Assembly: GCA_965240325.2 (NCBI GenBank)
Contig: OZ251232.1
Location: 930,001-994,000, forward strand
Origin: Rebecca billardiae RCC1528
Taxonomy: Eukaryota > Haptophyta
Direction of reading: 5' to 3'
Length of the DNA stretch: 64,000 nt
Below are positions 41,184 through 50,940 of the stretch, piece after piece. Below the pieces are notes generated by a model, which did no database searches, was not told the origin of the DNA, and saw only the letters and a list, made by a program, of their open reading frames with translations. Made by a program: the position numbers and the translations under genes. Position 1 is the first letter of the stretch, and the number at the start of each line of letters is the position of its first letter.

Positions 41184-42191
41184 ATGCTTGCCGCGTTGAT
41201 GGCGGCGACGACGGCGTGCGCCCTCACGGTCCGCACGCTGGGGCTCGCGGATGCGCCGAGCGTGGAGCGCCTCGCCGCGTTGCAGAGCTGGGACCAGCCG
41301 CTCGCCGACGTCGAGCTGCTCTTCCGCCTGATCGAGGCGGACCCGAGCGGAACGAGCGCCGCACTCGGCCACTTTGCAGACGACGAGCTCGTGAGCTGCG
41401 CCGCGCTGCTGCGCATCGATGCGCAGACGTGCTGGCTGAGCTACGTGATCACCGCGGAGGCTTGGCGCCGGCGTGGCCTCGCCCGCGCCGTGTGCACGCA
41501 GCTGGCCGCTCGCGCCAAAGGCGACACCGTCGGGCTGTTTGGCGCAGTCGGCGGTCAGCACCTGTACCGCACGCTTGGCTTTGAGCCGTGCTCAGCGGTC
41601 ACGCTGATGAGCTGGCCGACGGGCGCGCTGGCTGAGCCGTCGCCGGCTGCGTCACCAGCGCGGGCTCTTGCCCCGCACGAGCTCGAGGCTATGCTCCGCG
41701 CGGAGACGCCGGAGCGCGCCGCAGCGATGCGCGAGTGGTACTCTGCATCGCCCGAGCTCGCGTGCGCGGTGCCGCGGCGGGACGGAGCTGGGTTGCTGGT
41801 GTGCGCGCTTGGACGGCCGTGGAACAACGGCAACGTGTTCATAGGGCCCGTGCTAGCAGGCGGACTCGAGTGGCAGGACGCAGAGGGCCACGCAGCCGTG
41901 CACAATGTCCTCATCGGCGCCATGGCTGCCGCAGGGCGCAGGCGAGCGACGAGCGCCGTCGTCCTGCTTGGCCGGGGCGGCGACGTCGAGCGCGTCGTGC
42001 GCGGCCTGGGCTTCTCGGACCTGGTGCAGGGCGGCATGCTCATGATCCGACCGCCACGGGCGGCAGCTCGGACAGACCGCTCGGCGCACGAAGAATCGAG
42101 TGACCGGCAGCCTGTCCAGGGCAGTGGCGTGCTCGCCGGCAACGCGCTGCCCGCTCTCGAGGTGCTTGCGGCGGGTTATGAATTGGGTTGA
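41184..42191 (+). CDS. GNAT-family N-acetyltransferase with YitH/HolE-like C-terminal domain
   Basis: A single exon codes for 335 residues. Residues about 14-145 carry a GNAT fold: the beta4/alpha3 acetyl-CoA loop is YVITAEAWRRRGLARAVCTQ (R-R-x-G-L-A) and the late strand motif is GGQHLYRTLGF. A second alpha/beta segment (about 160-300; NGNVFIGPVLA and VVLLGRGGDVERVVRGLGF) resembles the C-terminal half of YitH/HolE-type acetyltransferases. The substrate is unknown. The start could also be the Met at residue 6. The tail after about residue 300 is polar and probably disordered. Confidence 0.8.
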   Translation: MLAALMAATTACALTVRTLGLADAPSVERLAALQSWDQPLADVELLFRLIEADPSGTSAALGHFADDELVSCAALLRIDAQTCWLSYVITAEAWRRRGLARAVCTQLAARAKGDTVGLFGAVGGQHLYRTLGFEPCSAVTLMSWPTGALAEPSPAASPARALAPHELEAMLRAETPERAAAMREWYSASPELACAVPRRDGAGLLVCALGRPWNNGNVFIGPVLAGGLEWQDAEGHAAVHNVLIGAMAAAGRRRATSAVVLLGRGGDVERVVRGLGFSDLVQGGMLMIRPPRAAARTDRSAHEESSDRQPVQGSGVLAGNALPALEVLAAGYELG

Positions 42192-44606
42192 CAATGAGTT
42201 GATAATGACGATGATCAATAATAAGGTTGTCACTGGCGGCGTCCGGCAGCGGCGCCCCGGGCGGTCGGGCCGCGGCCTGCGCGTCCGCAGCTTGTGGGTC
42301 GTCGTCATCGTCATTTGTAACCGCGTGACTCAGATGTGCACTGTCAGCACACATCATGATGAATAAGTGATATGATGAAGCCCGTCTCTCTCGATCTCTC
42401 TCTCTCCGACTCTCGTCTAGCTAGTCTCCGCCCTCTCTCTCTCTCTCTCTCTCTCTCTGCTCTCTCTCATCTCTCTCTCTCTCTCACTCTCTATGTCTAG
42501 CCGTAGTCCTCAAAGCGCCGGCGCTACCAGATGCAGCGAGGAGGGCAGGCACACGCCGGGCAGGGCGGAGCCACGCGGCGTGACAATGACACCAGACTAC
42601 GACTTTATTTACGTAGATTATATTGTATCATGGGATGTTATTATGATCGAGATATTCGTCTTCGTTCCTCGGCGGAAAACATAGTCGTGCGAGCGGCAGC
42701 CAGCGCTCGGGCCGAGTGCGCTGCTTCAAGCTCAGCACGAGATGCAGGCCTGAGTGAAGTAGCCGCCAGCTGCCGATCGAGCAGATCCGAGATCGCGCGT
42801 CGTTAACGATGCCGGTCAGGCACAGCGGCGGATATCGACTATCGAGCAGCGGGCGCATTGAGCCAGGGGCGCATTCGCAGGCTGGTGGCGGCACGGGCAG
42901 CCATGAGCCGGACGAAGAAGACGAGCCGCCTTAGCCGCAGCTCGACGCCTGATTAATTTGAGCATCCAGCTGCTCACCCAATGGCGAAATAATCGAGTAC
43001 CGTATGCCGATGCCGAAACTCGTCCAACCGAGAGCAGCGCGGCGCGGCACAACCCAACGGGCAGCAGTCCAGGGTCGTCGTCGTGCGCGCGTGCGCAGAG
43101 CAGGTTCATCAATAAATGTTTCGAGTGGCACTGGTCGCACTGGTGACTGGCTCTAGCAGTAGCTAGCTGGCTTCGGTTGACCCCTGCTGCCAGAGACGGC
43201 GGGCACTGTGAGCTCCTTCATTCATGAAGATTGAAGTCACTCGTGAAAACTGCACCGAGGAGGACCTCAACGGATGCCTAGGGCTAGGCTAGATCACTCA
43301 CTCAAGTACGACTAGATGATGACTTCAGAGCGATATCGGGCCAACAAGCACTTCCTAGCAGTAGATAGTTCAGACTCTATTTTTACTATACGTATTTACC
43401 CGGGCCATTTCAGACTGCTCTGGTCATCGAACACGGTCCGTCAGGTCTCAGGACGATCCCGGGGATGCACCCGTAGCTATTGGAAATAATGTGTCACCGC
43501 CGACTGGTTAAATAGCTATATATATTATTCGTCATCAATTATATTATTGGCCATCCCGATAAGTAGCAATAACCGCCCCTACTTGCCACTTGGGGCCCTG
43601 TGGGACACTTATTCGGGCGTTCATTCGGCCGCAGGAATGCAAAGATCATTTTCGGTACGCCCGGTTCGGGCGGTTTCTATTAGACCGCGCGGACTGGCAG
43701 TGGGGTCAGAGCTCCGACGACCGGTACAGTGACTTACACTCCCGAGTGACACAATCTCCCGAAATCTCGAAATATGAAATATCTCCTCGGTTTGTAAGTG
43801 TTTGAGTCCGTTTAAGTTCGTTTAGGCTTAATTCCAGGGTGTAGAATCCGCCTGTGCCAATTTCAGACTGCCAAAATGTGATCTAGACGGTGCGATTCTG
43901 GTGCAAGTAGCGAGATCACCTTGGAGATCATATCGTGTATCTCCCCTACTAATGTTGCCGAGATCGCGTCGAGATTGAGATCGTATATCTCCCGTATGTG
44001 ACATTTTTTCGCAAAACTAGTGTCAGCGTGACCCCATTATCAGCTCATTTATCAGGCGAATATTGACATCCCGAAGTTTGAGAGCCTCATCTCAAGACGA
44101 CAGGAAGTTGGATTTTGGGCCACGCACCCCCCAGTGGGGCTCTGACCCCTCTAGCCAGTCTAGGCAGGGCGGTCAACCGAGTCCCGGACTCGGAGCCAGA
44201 CGCCTGAGACGGGCGAGCCACGCGACTTAGTCGAATCGTCGTCCGAGACTTACGGGTGCGGCGCGCGTGCCCTCTTTCACAGCAGACTATGCACTGCTCG
44301 CTGCCTATGCACTGCTCGCTGCCGAGGCCCGCGTCTGCGGCCCGACCGAGCGGTCCGCCGGTCCGCGGGCGCGGGGAACCGTTCCGAAGATGAGTCCGCG
44401 TGCTGAGCCTGCAGTCGTCGGCCTTGAGCCGGTTAGCGGGCCAGCCGGTGCCGCAGTTCAGGACGTGCGTTGAGCGAGCAACGGCCCGGCGCACCGTCGG
44501 CAGCCGCGCCAGGCCAGCACAATCGCACCCCCAGCAGCGCGGGAGGTGGCAGATGCACGGCGCCGGCGCAGCGGCCAGGGCGCGCCGCGCGCTGCCAGCA
44601 CGCCGA
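42192..44606. other. 2.4-kb gene-free region
   Basis: No gene could be supported. The first part holds a CT microsatellite (listed separately). From about 43200 to 44090 the sequence is notably less GC-rich than the rest of the window, with a (ta)n tract at 43517-43526 and repeated gagatc/gatctc-like words around 43900-44000. The last 500 bases are GC-rich and lie beyond the stop of EMC8/9. Short frames here show no family features. Confidence 0.5.
42384..42493. repeat. (CT)n microsatellite
   Basis: The plus strand is a run of CT dinucleotides with short interruptions. The longest pure part is about 42433-42458. It lies about 190 bases downstream of the acetyltransferase stop. Confidence 0.9.
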
Positions 44607-45316
44607 TCATGCTGCCCTGCCGGCCGCTAGCCTCTGGTCGAGCCACGGCCGGGAGACGTCGTCGAGGCGGGAGTCGAAGTCGTTCAGCCGATGCTGCGCG
44701 CCGGCCTCGATCATCTCGTTCAGCCGGGAGACCACCGCGTCCGCGTCGTGCAGCGTCACTTCCTTGGTTGGCACGGGCTGCCAGCTGCTGCCGCTGAGCG
44801 CGTGTGCGGTGAGTGAGAGGTTCTCAGCACTCGGCTGCATGTTCCTGTTGTCCACGAGCACGATGCACGCCGAGTTGAAGCGAGAGCGCACCCGCTCGCC
44901 AATCTTCCGCGCCACGTGCCCGAGCTCCGCGTCCGCTCTGCGCTCGTTCGCGTGGTAGTACCCGACGATCGTCAGGCTGCACGTGGAGCAGTACTCATCA
45001 ATCTGCGCGGACGGGGCGCGGCGCGGCGCGGGGCGTCGTCGCAAGGAGACGCGCCGGGTGAGCGTGGGGGCGAAGGGACGGTGGCTGCACGTACCGCGCG
45101 GAGGGCGAGCCGCACCGCGCACACCTGCAAGAACGCCGCCTCCAGCATGGGCGCGAGTGCGAGCATGCCGTGGGACAGGGGCACCGCCTTCACAATCTCC
45201 ACGTCTCCTGGGCTGGTCTCACGGCCGAGCAGCACGCCGTTCACGGCGTCGGCGGGGTGCTTGAAGCAGTGCAGCATGAGCGTGCAGAAGGCATCCTCCT
45301 CGAACGCGTACGGCAT
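44607..45316 (-). CDS. EMC8/9: ER membrane protein complex subunit 8/9 (EMC8/9, UPF0172)
   Basis: Two exons, 45316-45125 and 45002-44607, are joined by a 122-nt GT-AG phase 0 intron (45003-45124) and give 195 residues, the usual size of EMC8/EMC9. Exon 1 carries AFCTLMLHCFKHPADAVNG and VKAVPLSHGMLALAPMLEAA. Exon 2 carries LTIVGYYHANERR, GHVARKIGERV and ACIVLVDNRNM. These match the MPN-like fold of the family, which lacks a JAMM metal-site protease motif. The subunit sits on the cytosolic face of the EMC, the insertase for tail-anchored and multipass membrane proteins in the endoplasmic reticulum. Neither exon alone makes the family; the splice restores the expected order. Confidence 0.9.
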
Positions 45317-45764
45317 ACTCGAACGGGCCAGTCGCCCACGGGGGCGGGCTCACGGGAGACCGGCGACGATGGCGGCGCGATCGAGGTCGGAGGACCCGGA
45401 CCTTCTGCTCTCCCGGAGCTTGCTCACCAGCCTGGGCGCCGGTGATCTCAGATCGGGACGGTGATCGGTCTTTGATTCGGTGATCAGATGATTCAGATGT
45501 TATGTGACGTCCGCGACTTAGCTGACAGTGTCAGTGACTGTCACTGTCTGAGACAACGGTGTGATGTGCCTGCGAGAATGTCAGAATGATGGTCCCATAC
45601 ATCTATATATTGGCCATTAGCCCAGGCTTGGCAAGGCCACCGAGGCCCGTTGCCAAGGGCAAGGGCAAGGCCCGTGGTCCCGGTCACGAGCATCGGACAG
45701 GTGGAGCCGTCGAGCCGCCCGGGCGTCGGGCGGCACGCTCCGCAGTCACGGCACGGCGGACTGC
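45317..45764. other. Intergenic region with short hairpin
   Basis: No gene is seen. At about 45523-45547 a compact inverted repeat (gacagtg and cactgtc arms, with cagtgac/gtcactg nested) could form a small stem. The EMC8/9 promoter should lie at about 45320-45450. Confidence 0.4.
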
Positions 45765-46292
45765 TCAGGCGGGCGCCGTCGTGCGAGACTCCATGTGGAC
45801 GACAGCGTACTTGTACGTGTTCTCCCGCACGACGGAATCGTTGTGGATGTCGACCACGGGCCGCAGCTGCTTCCAGTAGTGGGCGCCATGCATGGGCAGC
45901 GGCTGCGCCAGCCTCTCGCGGTTTGCGGCGATCACCTTCTCCTGCGAGGCGATGTGCGCCGCCAGGCGCTTCTCGTCAGCGACGGGATCACCCATGAAGC
46001 TTTTGGCGATGAACTTGGTGATCGGGTGCATCGAGCCCATCCGGTCGATCTGGTGCTCGGTCCGGGGGTCCAGCGACATTTGGAAGGCGCCATTGTGCCG
46101 GCCCGCGTCGTTGAAGTCGACCTTCTCCGCCTCGCTCTCGGCGCTGTCGGAGGCGCTCACGCGGGAGCCAGGGCGCACCTTGGGGAAGAAGCTGGCGATG
46201 AAGCCGCCCGTCGCCTGCGTTGCCGACGCGGCCGCCGCGGCGGTATCGTCGTCAAGGGGTGTGAAGGCACCATTGTAGCGCGGCTCACCCAT
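45765..46292 (-). CDS. Hypothetical protein, 175 residues, with duplicated NGAF motif
   Basis: I do not recognise this protein. The minus-strand frame has balanced composition with Asp, Glu, Lys, Met, Phe, Tyr and His, unlike the Arg/Ala shadows around it, which favours a real gene. Residues 1-70 are polar and probably disordered. The motif R-(Y/H)-N-G-A-F occurs at about residues 5-10 and 65-70. A stretch of about 75-130 is helical (HPITKFIAKSFMG, then DEKRLAAHIASQEKVIAANR). The C-terminal part reads MHGAHYWKQLRPVVDIHNDS. No signal peptide or membrane span is visible. An additional intron or exon cannot be excluded. Confidence 0.6.
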   Translation of the reverse strand: MGEPRYNGAFTPLDDDTAAAAASATQATGGFIASFFPKVRPGSRVSASDSAESEAEKVDFNDAGRHNGAFQMSLDPRTEHQIDRMGSMHPITKFIAKSFMGDPVADEKRLAAHIASQEKVIAANRERLAQPLPMHGAHYWKQLRPVVDIHNDSVVRENTYKYAVVHMESRTTAPA

Positions 46293-46891
46293 GGCTCGCC
46301 TGCGCGAGGCGGCGCGCGTCGCGCGGGGATGGCGGGGCGGGCAGGAGCCGGGTGGGGCGTCGCATCAGGTCGTCACGCATCCCGTGCGGTGGGGAGGTGT
46401 GGTGCGCGTGCTCCGCCGAGGGCGTGAAGCGCACCCGCCAAAGGCGACCTTGTCGCAGTGCGCCCGAGGCTGCGAGACAGGCTCGCCGACGAGAGGTCGG
46501 CCGAAAACCAACTCGTGCACGATGGCGGCGGCGGTTGATGCGCGCGTCAGGGTGCGGCGCCATGTATGGTACTGCTGATGTAGTATCATGTAGCAAGTGG
46601 CGCGACGATGTTTTGCCCTGCTTGCCGAGGCTAGTCACGGTTGCTTTGGCACTAGCTAGTTTCACCGACGATGCACTGGTGTCGATTGCTGTCGGCGTCC
46701 TCGACATCACGTCGCAAGTCTGGCGCCCAATGGCAATGCCCGCGGCACTTCAGCGCGGTCCGCCGCGCGCGGCCCCGGGCGGGCGGCGCCCTGGCAAAGT
46801 GGCAACGCCAACGGCATCCTACGGTGGCTGTGGCCAGCGGCATGAATCCATGACCGGATGACGATGGCGGTTGATGACGGATGCTTGATCA
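46293..46891. other. Intergenic region
   Basis: These 599 bases lie upstream of the hypothetical protein gene and downstream of the IQ-motif gene (both on the minus strand). No frame with protein-like composition is seen. The central part is only moderately GC-rich. Confidence 0.4.
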
Positions 46892-49800
46892 TCACCGCCC
46901 GGGCGCTTGTGGCCTGGGCAGCCGCATGACAGAGGAGGGCCCGCTCGGTGCCGGCGGCGGTGGCGCCGTCACCCCGGCCACCGCCGCGGTGCCGTTCGAC
47001 CGGCGCAGGCCCCCATCCGGCCCGCTGCCGCTCGGAGTGCCGCTGGACGCGGCGGCCGCCGCGCCCGACAGCCCGGGCCGCGGCTCAGCGAGCGCGCGCA
47101 CCCCCGCAGCCGCGCTCCCGCGGCGCAGCCCGACGGCCGCCGACGGGGGCGTGGCGGCTGGCCCCTTGGGCGCGGGCGGCGGCGGCGGCGGCGGCGGGCG
47201 CGTCATCAGCGCCTCGCGCTCGGCGCGCAGCGCGCGCAGCAGCTCGTCCCGCGCGTCCTCCCTCCTCGCCGGCTCCTCGCCCGCGCCGTCGCCCGCCAGC
47301 GCCGCCGCCTCACGCGGCCCCGCAGCGGAGGAGGCGCCGTCGGTTGCGCGGACGGAGGCGTGGTGGGCCGCGCTCAGCGCGTGGGCGGCGCCGCTGCCGT
47401 TGAGCAAGCGCGCAACCTCGTCGTCACTCGGGTGCGACGGCGCGCCGCTCGCGGCCGCGTCGGCCCAGGGCGCGCCACCGCGCACGCCATTGGCGGCGGT
47501 GCGGCCGGGCTGCGCCGCCGCGCCAGCGCTGAGCGCGGGCGGCGGCGACGCGGCGGCGGCGGGCTTGAAGGGCGCGCGCGCCGGCGGCGCTTGAGGCATC
47601 GCGGCGCCGCCGTTCACGTGGTCGGGCGGCGGCTGCGGCGGCGTGTCATGCTGTTGCGCCTCCGCCAGCCGGCCCGAGCGCCGCGCCACCGCCTGCAGAG
47701 CCGCCTGCCTCGGGCTCAGCTCCATGCTGGCGGGCGCGTCGCGCGCCGGCGGGCGCGGCGCCGTCGGCTGCGGCTGCGGCTCGCGCGGCGACGCGCGCGG
47801 CGGCGGGCTGCGCTCGAGCGGCAGGTAGGGCCGCGGGCTTGGTACCTCGCCAAGGGTGGTCACCTCGCTCGCCTCGATGAGCGTGCCCCGCGCAGCCGAC
47901 CTCTCCGGCGTCACCGCCACCGCCACAGGGCCTGCGCGCCGCGCCTCGGCGGCTGCCCTGCGCGGCGTGAGTGTGGCGCTCGCCGAGGCCTGGGGCCGGG
48001 TCGAGGCCGCGGGCTGCTGCGGCGGCTGCTGCGGCGGGTGGGCGCCGGGCGCAGCGGGCGTGCCCGGCTGTGCGGAGCGAGGGGAGCGTGCCTGGGGCGC
48101 CGCTGCCGGCTGCGCGCGCGTCTGCCGCGGCGAGGGCAGCGAGCCATTCCCCACGCCGCGCGCCGCCGCGTGCCTCGGCGTCGAAGCGTCGCCAGGGCTG
48201 CTCCCCGCCGCGGCAGCGGCCGGGTGGCGGTGCATCGCGCCCACGCTCCGACTCCGGGCGGCGCTGGAGACGGTTGGTCGCTCGAAGGGCTGCCGCTTGG
48301 GCGGAGGCGGCGGCTGGGCCGCGCCGGGCTGTGTGGGCGCGGGGCGGGCGTCGGCGGCCGGCGGCGTCGCGTGCGCCGCGCCCGAGCTGCCCCCGTCCCC
48401 CGCCGCCGCCGCCGGCCGAAGCCGCCGCCCGCCGCAACTCGGCCGACCGGCGTCTCTGCCGCCGGCGGCGGCGGCGGTGGCAGCCGGGGGCGACGTGGCC
48501 GAGGGCGCGCGCACGGGAGGCGTGGCGTCGCGCGCCCAGCCGCGGCGCGCGCTCTGCGCCCCGCCGCCCGCCGCGTCCGCGTGCACGCCATCCAGCCTCG
48601 CGCCACCGCCGCCACGCGCGCTGTGCGCGCCGCCGGCCGTCGGCTGAGTTCGAGGCGCCGACAGCGGCCTGCGCTGCTGCGCCGCTGGCCGCTGCGGCGT
48701 GCCCGCCGCCGCCCCGTCGGCGAGTGCACGCACGATCGCCCGTCGCTCCGCGCCCGCGCGCGCGCGCTCGAGCGCGGCCGCGGCCTCCGCCGCCGCGTCC
48801 TCCGCGCTCGCGCCCGCCTCGAGCGCCGCGCCGACCGCGCGCACCGCGGCGCTGAGCGCGCGCTCGCTCGCCATCGCGTCGACGCCCTCACGCAGCGCGC
48901 GGTCGGCGACGGCCGCGGCCGCGCCGGCGGCGCGGTGCGCGGAGGTGGGGCGCGAGCCGGGCTCGTCGTCGCCGCCGCCAATGCCGCTGTCCGCCGTCGC
49001 GGGCGCGTCCAGCCCCGCCGCGTGCGCGCGCAGCAGCTGCCGCCGCGCGCGCACGGCGATCGCGCGCGCGCTGCCCTCGGGGCGCGTGCCTCGCGCCCGC
49101 TGCGCGCGCTGGAGCGCCTCCGCGGCGCGCGCGCGCGCGGGCGCCGCGTCGCTCGAGACGCGGCGCACGGCCGTGTACATTGCCTCGGAGATGGCCTGCT
49201 CCGCCATCCCCCGCGCGGCCGTGCCCTCGCCGCCGGCAGGCGTGCCCGCGCTCTCACCCGGCCCCGCCGCCAAGCTCCTCGGTGCCGCAGCCGGCTGCAG
49301 CGGCTGCTGCCTCGGCGCCGCAGCCGGCTGCAGCGGCTGCGTGTGGTCCGCACTGTGCCGTGCGGCAGCGGCGGGCTGCGCGGCAGTGCCGCCGGCCGGG
49401 CGCGCGGCTGGCGCCCGCGTGCCCCTCGGCGGCGGCGGCGCGGCCGCCTCCACGGCCACTTGGGGCGCGCGCTGCACCTCGGCCGCGCGCACCGCCGGCT
49501 GAGACTCGGCCACAGGCTGTGGCTGCGGCTGCGGCGCGCCGCTCGCGCACGCGCGGGGCGCCGCGCCTCCGCGCGCGGCGGATGGCGCGGGCCTGGCGCC
49601 GGCGGGGTGCGCAGGCTGCGGCTGGGCGGCGGCGCTGGTGACTGCGGCAGCCGCGCGCGCCTCCTCCCTCGCGCGCTCCGCCGCCTTCTGCTCGGCAGCG
49701 CGCGAGGCATCCCGGCGGTCGCGGCTGCCGCGCCGCGCGGCCTGAATGCTCACCGCGGCGCGCGTGCGCGCGGCCGCCGCCTGCTCCTCGGCGGCGCGCG

Positions 49801-50461
49801 AGGCGGCGCGGCGCGCCGACTGGCCGCGCTGCGTGGCCTGAATGCTCACCGCCGCGCGCGTGCGCGCCGCCGCCGCCTGCTCCTCGGCGGCGCGCGAGGC
49901 GTCGCGGCGGCCGCGCTGGCCGCGCTGCGCAGCCTGGATGCTCAGCGCCGCGCGTGCGCGTGCGGCGAGCTCCACGTCGGCGACGAGGTCGGAGAGCACG
50001 CTGCGGAGCTCGCGTCTGTACCGATAGCGATAGCGCAGCTGGATCGTGCGCGCGCCCGCGTCCGAGACGCTCGATGCGCCCACGCGGCGCGGCGTGCGCC
50101 CGGCCAGAGTGCCGAGCGCGGGCCGCGATTCGTCCGCTCGCGTCGTGGACGTGGACGACGAGGGTGCCTGCGGGCTGCGTCGTTCGGCAGAGGTCGCCGC
50201 GCCAGTCGTGCGCGCGCCACGCCCGCGCGAGGGCGTGCCCGTCGGTGCGGCCACCGGCTCGCCGGGCATTGGGGAATCCGAGGCCACGGCGCCACTGCAA
50301 GACCTGCGTTGACGCCGCCCTTGCGGAACCACACAGCGGCGCTTGCATGCGCCCGGGCCGATGCGGGCGGGTCCACCGGGACGACGGTGACCGATCCGCT
50401 GGCCCACGGCTCGCCGACCCACGGCTACCGCCCTTGCCACGGCGCTCGCCGACTTGAACAT
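46892..50461 (-). CDS. Large disordered scaffold-like protein with four IQ-type motifs
   Basis: The frame codes for up to 1,189 residues from 50461; an internal Met at 50269 is an alternative start. If the first Met is used, the N-terminus (MFKSASAVARAVAVGRRAV) resembles a mitochondrial presequence. Four IQ-like motifs follow: TIQLRYRYRYRREL (about 142) and three in a tandem 33-residue unit, SIQAAQRGQRGRR, SIQATQRGQSARR and SIQAARRGSRDRR (about 173-250). They would bind calmodulin or EF-hand light chains. The rest is Ala/Pro/Arg-rich and predicted disordered, with helical Ala-rich stretches and a Pro run near the C-terminus. The long plus-strand frame over the same interval has no such motifs and is the shadow. 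The family is unknown. Confidence 0.6.
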   Translation of the reverse strand: MFKSASAVARAVAVGRRAVGQRIGHRRPGGPARIGPGACKRRCVVPQGRRQRRSCSGAVASDSPMPGEPVAAPTGTPSRGRGARTTGAATSAERRSPQAPSSSTSTTRADESRPALGTLAGRTPRRVGASSVSDAGARTIQLRYRYRYRRELRSVLSDLVADVELAARARAALSIQAAQRGQRGRRDASRAAEEQAAAARTRAAVSIQATQRGQSARRAASRAAEEQAAAARTRAAVSIQAARRGSRDRRDASRAAEQKAAERAREEARAAAAVTSAAAQPQPAHPAGARPAPSAARGGAAPRACASGAPQPQPQPVAESQPAVRAAEVQRAPQVAVEAAAPPPPRGTRAPAARPAGGTAAQPAAAARHSADHTQPLQPAAAPRQQPLQPAAAPRSLAAGPGESAGTPAGGEGTAARGMAEQAISEAMYTAVRRVSSDAAPARARAAEALQRAQRARGTRPEGSARAIAVRARRQLLRAHAAGLDAPATADSGIGGGDDEPGSRPTSAHRAAGAAAAVADRALREGVDAMASERALSAAVRAVGAALEAGASAEDAAAEAAAALERARAGAERRAIVRALADGAAAGTPQRPAAQQRRPLSAPRTQPTAGGAHSARGGGGARLDGVHADAAGGGAQSARRGWARDATPPVRAPSATSPPAATAAAAGGRDAGRPSCGGRRLRPAAAAGDGGSSGAAHATPPAADARPAPTQPGAAQPPPPPKRQPFERPTVSSAARSRSVGAMHRHPAAAAAGSSPGDASTPRHAAARGVGNGSLPSPRQTRAQPAAAPQARSPRSAQPGTPAAPGAHPPQQPPQQPAASTRPQASASATLTPRRAAAEARRAGPVAVAVTPERSAARGTLIEASEVTTLGEVPSPRPYLPLERSPPPRASPREPQPQPTAPRPPARDAPASMELSPRQAALQAVARRSGRLAEAQQHDTPPQPPPDHVNGGAAMPQAPPARAPFKPAAAASPPPALSAGAAAQPGRTAANGVRGGAPWADAAASGAPSHPSDDEVARLLNGSGAAHALSAAHHASVRATDGASSAAGPREAAALAGDGAGEEPARREDARDELLRALRAEREALMTRPPPPPPPPAPKGPAATPPSAAVGLRRGSAAAGVRALAEPRPGLSGAAAAASSGTPSGSGPDGGLRRSNGTAAVAGVTAPPPPAPSGPSSVMRLPRPQAPGR
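49680..49970 (-). repeat. 99-bp tandem unit, three copies, each coding one IQ motif
   Basis: Three head-to-tail units of 99 bp in the IQ-motif gene encode 33 residues each (ARAAxSIQAxxRGxxxRR followed by an Ala/Glu-rich helix). A unit of 33 residues allows IQ copies to be gained or lost in frame. The alternation of IQ and helix looks like a lever-arm or scaffold design. Confidence 0.75.
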
Positions 50462-50559
50462 GCCTTCTAATCAGACACCGCGCGCCTCATCCCTGCGCCC
50501 GCCGTAAAGTTCGCCCTGATGAAGTTGCGTGCCGCCGAGTGCAGCCTCGCCTCGCGTGC

Positions 50560-50935
50560 GCGCTGGCGAAGGCGACCGAGGGCTGGTCGACGGTGCGCGA
50601 GGCGGGCAGGTCTGGTCGCGGAGTGTTGGCATCTATCATGGTCCCTTCTAACGCTCATATGGCTTGCCTCCGTACGACGAACGGCCTCTTCTGCGCCCTC
50701 GCCGCCTCGGGAGTCAGGTCAGATCGACCGTTCCGCGAGTTCCGCGCCGGCGGGCCGGCGGCGGCTTCTGCGCGGGAATTATCGCAGATGATCGACTCAC
50801 GCAGTACGTCCAGGCGACACCTGGGGCGCCGTCTGCCGTTCATCGCGCACCAGAGGTGCTGCAAGGGCTAGACACGTCACGGGCTTCCAGAACAGAGAGG
50901 CTACGTAGTATGCTAGCCCCATGCCGCTGACAGTA
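50560..50935. repeat. Intergenic module, copy 1
   Basis: The copy starts with a conserved core (ctggcgaaggcga ... gacggtgcgcgaggc) and ends near a second conserved word (gagaggct ... atgctagcc). The same order recurs at 52228-52560, 58911-59165 and 61976-62310. No coding role is seen in this copy. It lies between the IQ-motif gene start and the end of gene J. Confidence 0.6.
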
Positions 50936-50940
50936 TAATA

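Noticed and set aside
38294-41584. 1,096-codon plus-strand frame over the exchanger
   Set aside because: It is Arg/Glu-rich shadow of the Na+/H+ exchanger and overlaps two motif-supported genes.
46907-50470. 1,187-codon plus-strand frame
   Set aside because: It has no motifs. The minus strand has a regular triple IQ repeat in frame.
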